From the NCBI GenBank assembly GCA_025927665.1, contig JAICKZ010000166.1, forward strand, positions 1 through 7,244: a DNA stretch of 7,244 nucleotides, in the 5' to 3' direction. A model generated the notes under the pieces. It was not told the DNA's origin. It was given only the letters and a program-made list of their open reading frames with translations, and ran no database searches. Below are positions 5,125 to 7,244 of the stretch, piece by piece. Position numbers and translations under genes: made by a program. This DNA comes from Steroidobacteraceae bacterium (GTDB lineage Bacteria > Pseudomonadota > Gammaproteobacteria > Steroidobacterales > Steroidobacteraceae). Each line of letters begins with the position of its first letter. The first letter of the stretch is position 1.

Positions 5125-7053
5125 ATGCCTATTATTACTTTACCCGATGGTTCGCAACGCTCCTTTCCGAATCCAGTCAGTGTGGCCGAGGTGGCTGCTG
5201 ATATTGGTGCGGGACTCGCCAAAGCGACCGTTGCTGGCAAGGTGAATGGTCAGCTCGTTGATGCCAGCGATCGCATTGACAAAGATGCGAAGGTGCAGAT
5301 CATCACTCCAAAGGATCAAGAAGGTTTGGAGATTATTCGACACTCCTTTGCACACTTGTTAGGTCATGCGCTCAAGCAGTTATATCCGACCGCGAAGATG
5401 GTCATCGGGCCTGTGATTGAAGATGGTTTTTACTACGATATTGCCTATGAACGGCCATTCACGCCTGCGGATATGGAAGCGATCGAAAACCGCATGCGAG
5501 AACTAGTGGCGAAAGATTACGATGTGATCAAGAAAGTAACGCCGCGCGCCGAAGTGATCGAGATTTTTAAGTCGCGTGGCGAGGATTACAAACTGCGTTT
5601 GGTTGATGACATGCCCAACGAGAAAGCCATGGGCATGTATTACCATGAAGAATACGTGGACATGTGCCGCGGTCCTCACGTTCCAAATACGCGTTTTTTA
5701 CGCGCTTTCAAATTGACCAAGTTGGCGGGCGCTTATTGGCGCGGTGATTCCAACAATGAAATGCTGCAACGAATTTATGGAACCGCTTGGACGGACGAAA
5801 AAGCATTGAATGCTTATCTCACGCGTTTGGAAGAAGCTGAGAAGCGCGATCATCGTAAAGTCGGTAAGGCGTTGGACTTGTTTCATATGCAAGAAGAGGC
5901 GCCTGGCATGGTGTTTTGGCATGAGCGCGGCTGGCGTTTGTATCAAGTCATCACTCAGTATATGAGTGAAATATGGCGCAATCATGGTTATCGCGAAATC
6001 CGTACGCCCATGTTGGTCGATAGCTCTCTATGGCAAAAGTCAGGTCATTGGGACAACTTTCATGCGGACATGTTTGTGACTGAATCTGAAAAAAAAGTCT
6101 TCGCCATTAAGCCCATGAATTGTCCGTGTCATATTCAAGTGTACAACCAGGGAATAAAGAGTTATCGCGATTTGCCGTATCGGCTTGCCGAGTTTGGTTC
6201 ATGTCATCGCAACGAAGCCTCCGGTGCGTTACATGGTTTGATGCGTGTACGCGGCTTCGTGCAAGACGATGCACATATTTTTTGCACTGAAGATCAGATT
6301 CTAGACGAAGCGATTGCTTTTATTGATTTGTTGCACAAAGTGTATGAAGACTTTGGTTTTAAGGAAGTCATTTATAAGTTAGCAACTCGACCCAAAGAAC
6401 GAATTGGTTCGGACGAAGTATGGGATAAAGCTGAAAGCGCGCTCGCGCAAGCACTCGATCATCGCAAGTTGTCGTGGGCAAAAAAACCAGGCGAGGGCGC
6501 GTTCTATGGTCCAAAAATTGAGTTTACATTAAAAGATTCCATTGGCCGATTCTGGCAATGCGGCACTATTCAGGTGGATTTCTCCATGCCAGGACGCTTG
6601 GGAGCGGAATATGTTGCGAAAGATGGCGACAAGCAGGTGCCCGTGATGCTTCACCGCGCTATCTTCGGTTCGTTGGAGCGTTTCATGGGTATTTTGATTG
6701 AAGAGCATGCTGGTGCGTTTCCCACTTGGCTCGCGCCAGTGCAGGCTGTCCTGATAAATATTAACGATACGCAGAACGATTACTTGGCAAAAGCGGCCGA
6801 CATACTGAGAAATCAGGGGCTTCGAGTTGAAACAGACTTGCGCAATGAGAAAGTGGGCTTTAAGATTCGCGAACATACGCTGCAGCGCGTCCCCTACCTT
6901 TTAGTAGCAGGTGAACGCGAAGCAGGATCAAATTCTCTGGCCGTGCGCACGCGAAGTGGCAAAGATTTTGGAGCAATGCCAATTGAGGTTATTGCACAAA
7001 AGCTTGCCGATGAAGTCGCGAGCCGCGGCCGGATTGTTTTAGACCAGAATTAG
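5125..7053 (+). CDS. thrS: Threonyl-tRNA synthetase
   Basis: Class II synthetase that charges tRNA-Thr and edits Ser-tRNA-Thr. From the ATG at 5125 the protein (MPIITLPDGSQRSF...) is 642 aa, the same length as E. coli ThrRS. A TTG at 5059 would add 22 atypical residues and is not preferred. Domains are TGS (about 1-62), editing with HSFAH (73-77) and C181/H185 in MCRGPH, catalytic core (about 242-535) and anticodon binding (about 536-642). Zinc ligands C333, H384 and H510 are all present, as is the motif 2 arginine R362 in CHRNE. Oddity: the core motif NCPGH reads NCPCH, with Cys for Gly at 335 (codon TGT, 6127-6129). No Shine-Dalgarno precedes the ATG. It begins 94 bases after alr and its stop overlaps the probable infC ribosome binding site, so the two are translationally adjacent. 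Confidence 0.97.
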   Translation: MPIITLPDGSQRSFPNPVSVAEVAADIGAGLAKATVAGKVNGQLVDASDRIDKDAKVQIITPKDQEGLEIIRHSFAHLLGHALKQLYPTAKMVIGPVIEDGFYYDIAYERPFTPADMEAIENRMRELVAKDYDVIKKVTPRAEVIEIFKSRGEDYKLRLVDDMPNEKAMGMYYHEEYVDMCRGPHVPNTRFLRAFKLTKLAGAYWRGDSNNEMLQRIYGTAWTDEKALNAYLTRLEEAEKRDHRKVGKALDLFHMQEEAPGMVFWHERGWRLYQVITQYMSEIWRNHGYREIRTPMLVDSSLWQKSGHWDNFHADMFVTESEKKVFAIKPMNCPCHIQVYNQGIKSYRDLPYRLAEFGSCHRNEASGALHGLMRVRGFVQDDAHIFCTEDQILDEAIAFIDLLHKVYEDFGFKEVIYKLATRPKERIGSDEVWDKAESALAQALDHRKLSWAKKPGEGAFYGPKIEFTLKDSIGRFWQCGTIQVDFSMPGRLGAEYVAKDGDKQVPVMLHRAIFGSLERFMGILIEEHAGAFPTWLAPVQAVLININDTQNDYLAKAADILRNQGLRVETDLRNEKVGFKIREHTLQRVPYLLVAGEREAGSNSLAVRTRSGKDFGAMPIEVIAQKLADEVASRGRIVLDQN

Positions 7054-7068
7054 AGGATTAAACGCATC
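7052..7068 (+). promoter_or_regulatory. infC ribosome binding site and non-AUG start region
   Basis: AGAGG (7052-7056) overlaps the thrS stop codon TAG (7051-7053). ATT (7057-7059) follows with no spacer. ATC (7066-7068) follows GAGG after nine bases, a workable distance. No ATG, GTG, TTG or CTG occurs in the infC frame between the thrS stop and the conserved IF3 sequence, so initiation must use ATC or ATT. In E. coli infC uses AUU, on which IF3 represses its own synthesis by discriminating against non-canonical starts (established for E. coli). Confidence 0.75.
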
Positions 7069-7244
7069 GCTGCTCAAACTAGTAAACGCGTAAGACGTAA
7101 TGAAGAAATCAGTGCGCCAAAATTACGTATCATTGACGCGGAAGGCAACCAAGCCGGTGTTTTAAATCGGTTCGACGCCATGAAAATGGCTGAGGAAGCA
7201 GGGTTAGACTTGGTGGAGATTTCTCCAACAGCTGACCCGCCGGT
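7066..7244 (+). CDS. infC: Translation initiation factor IF-3 (N-terminal part, runs off the window)
   Basis: IF3 binds the 30S subunit, prevents premature 50S joining and checks the start codon and initiator tRNA. From the ATC the product reads (M)AAQTSKRVRRNEEISAP and continues with KLRIIDAEGNQAGVL, then AMKMAEEAGLDLVEISP and TADPPV at the window end. This matches the IF3 N-terminal domain (E. coli NGEIRAQEVRL and AGVDLVEISPNAEPPV). Starting at ATT (7057) instead gives MKRIAAQ..., closer to the E. coli MKGG start in length but without spacing from the ribosome binding site. Either way the start is non-canonical. It is in the same frame as thrS, separated by its TAG, and follows it without a gap, as in the classic thrS-infC-rpmI-rplT operon; the last two genes would lie beyond the edge. 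Confidence 0.93.
   Translation, partial: MAAQTSKRVRRNEEISAPKLRIIDAEGNQAGVLNRFDAMKMAEEAGLDLVEISPTADPP

Noticed and set aside
1..7244. A defence island, CRISPR array, prophage or other novel multi-gene system
   Set aside because: Every long reading frame with support is a known housekeeping gene, and the gaps are too short to hold more; no regular spaced repeats are visible.

Overview
The window looks like ordinary chromosomal housekeeping DNA from a gammaproteobacterium of middling GC content. The S6, S18, L9, DnaB, alanine racemase and ThrRS proteins all resemble gammaproteobacterial versions along their whole length. The ribosomal protein/helicase/racemase order rpsF-rpsR-rplI-dnaB-alr also fits that class. 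I cannot place the order or family. The gene between rpsF and rpsR in enterobacteria (priB) is absent.

Layout, left to right. A leftward dapE copy (1-893, running off the left edge) is interrupted by an in-frame TAA exactly where the invariant Glu of its NVIPGE motif should be; the reading frame continues intact behind the stop. A 358-base divergent intergenic region (894-1251) holds a leftward promoter for dapE, a rightward promoter with a GC-rich discriminator for rpsF, and a long nested hairpin in the presumed rpsF leader. Then seven rightward genes follow: rpsF, rpsR, rplI, dnaB, alr, thrS and the start of infC, which runs off the right edge. A strong hairpin separates rplI from dnaB. Candidate promoters lie before alr (inside the end of dnaB) and before thrS.

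Functionally the genes cover small-subunit proteins S6 and S18 (which bind each other on 16S rRNA), large-subunit protein L9, the replicative helicase, D-alanine supply for peptidoglycan, threonyl-tRNA charging and translation initiation factor 3. dapE belongs to the diaminopimelate/lysine pathway, so it and alr both feed peptidoglycan. alr-thrS is the seam between two gene clusters that are usually apart in related bacteria: the rpsF-dnaB-alr group and the thrS-infC-rpmI-rplT group.

The points most worth a second look are the dapE nonsense codon, a Gly-to-Cys change in the core NCPGH motif of ThrRS, the obligatory non-AUG start of infC, and the hairpin in the rpsF leader. I saw no phage, IS element, CRISPR array, defence system or toxin-antitoxin genes, and no evidence of an undescribed multi-gene system.
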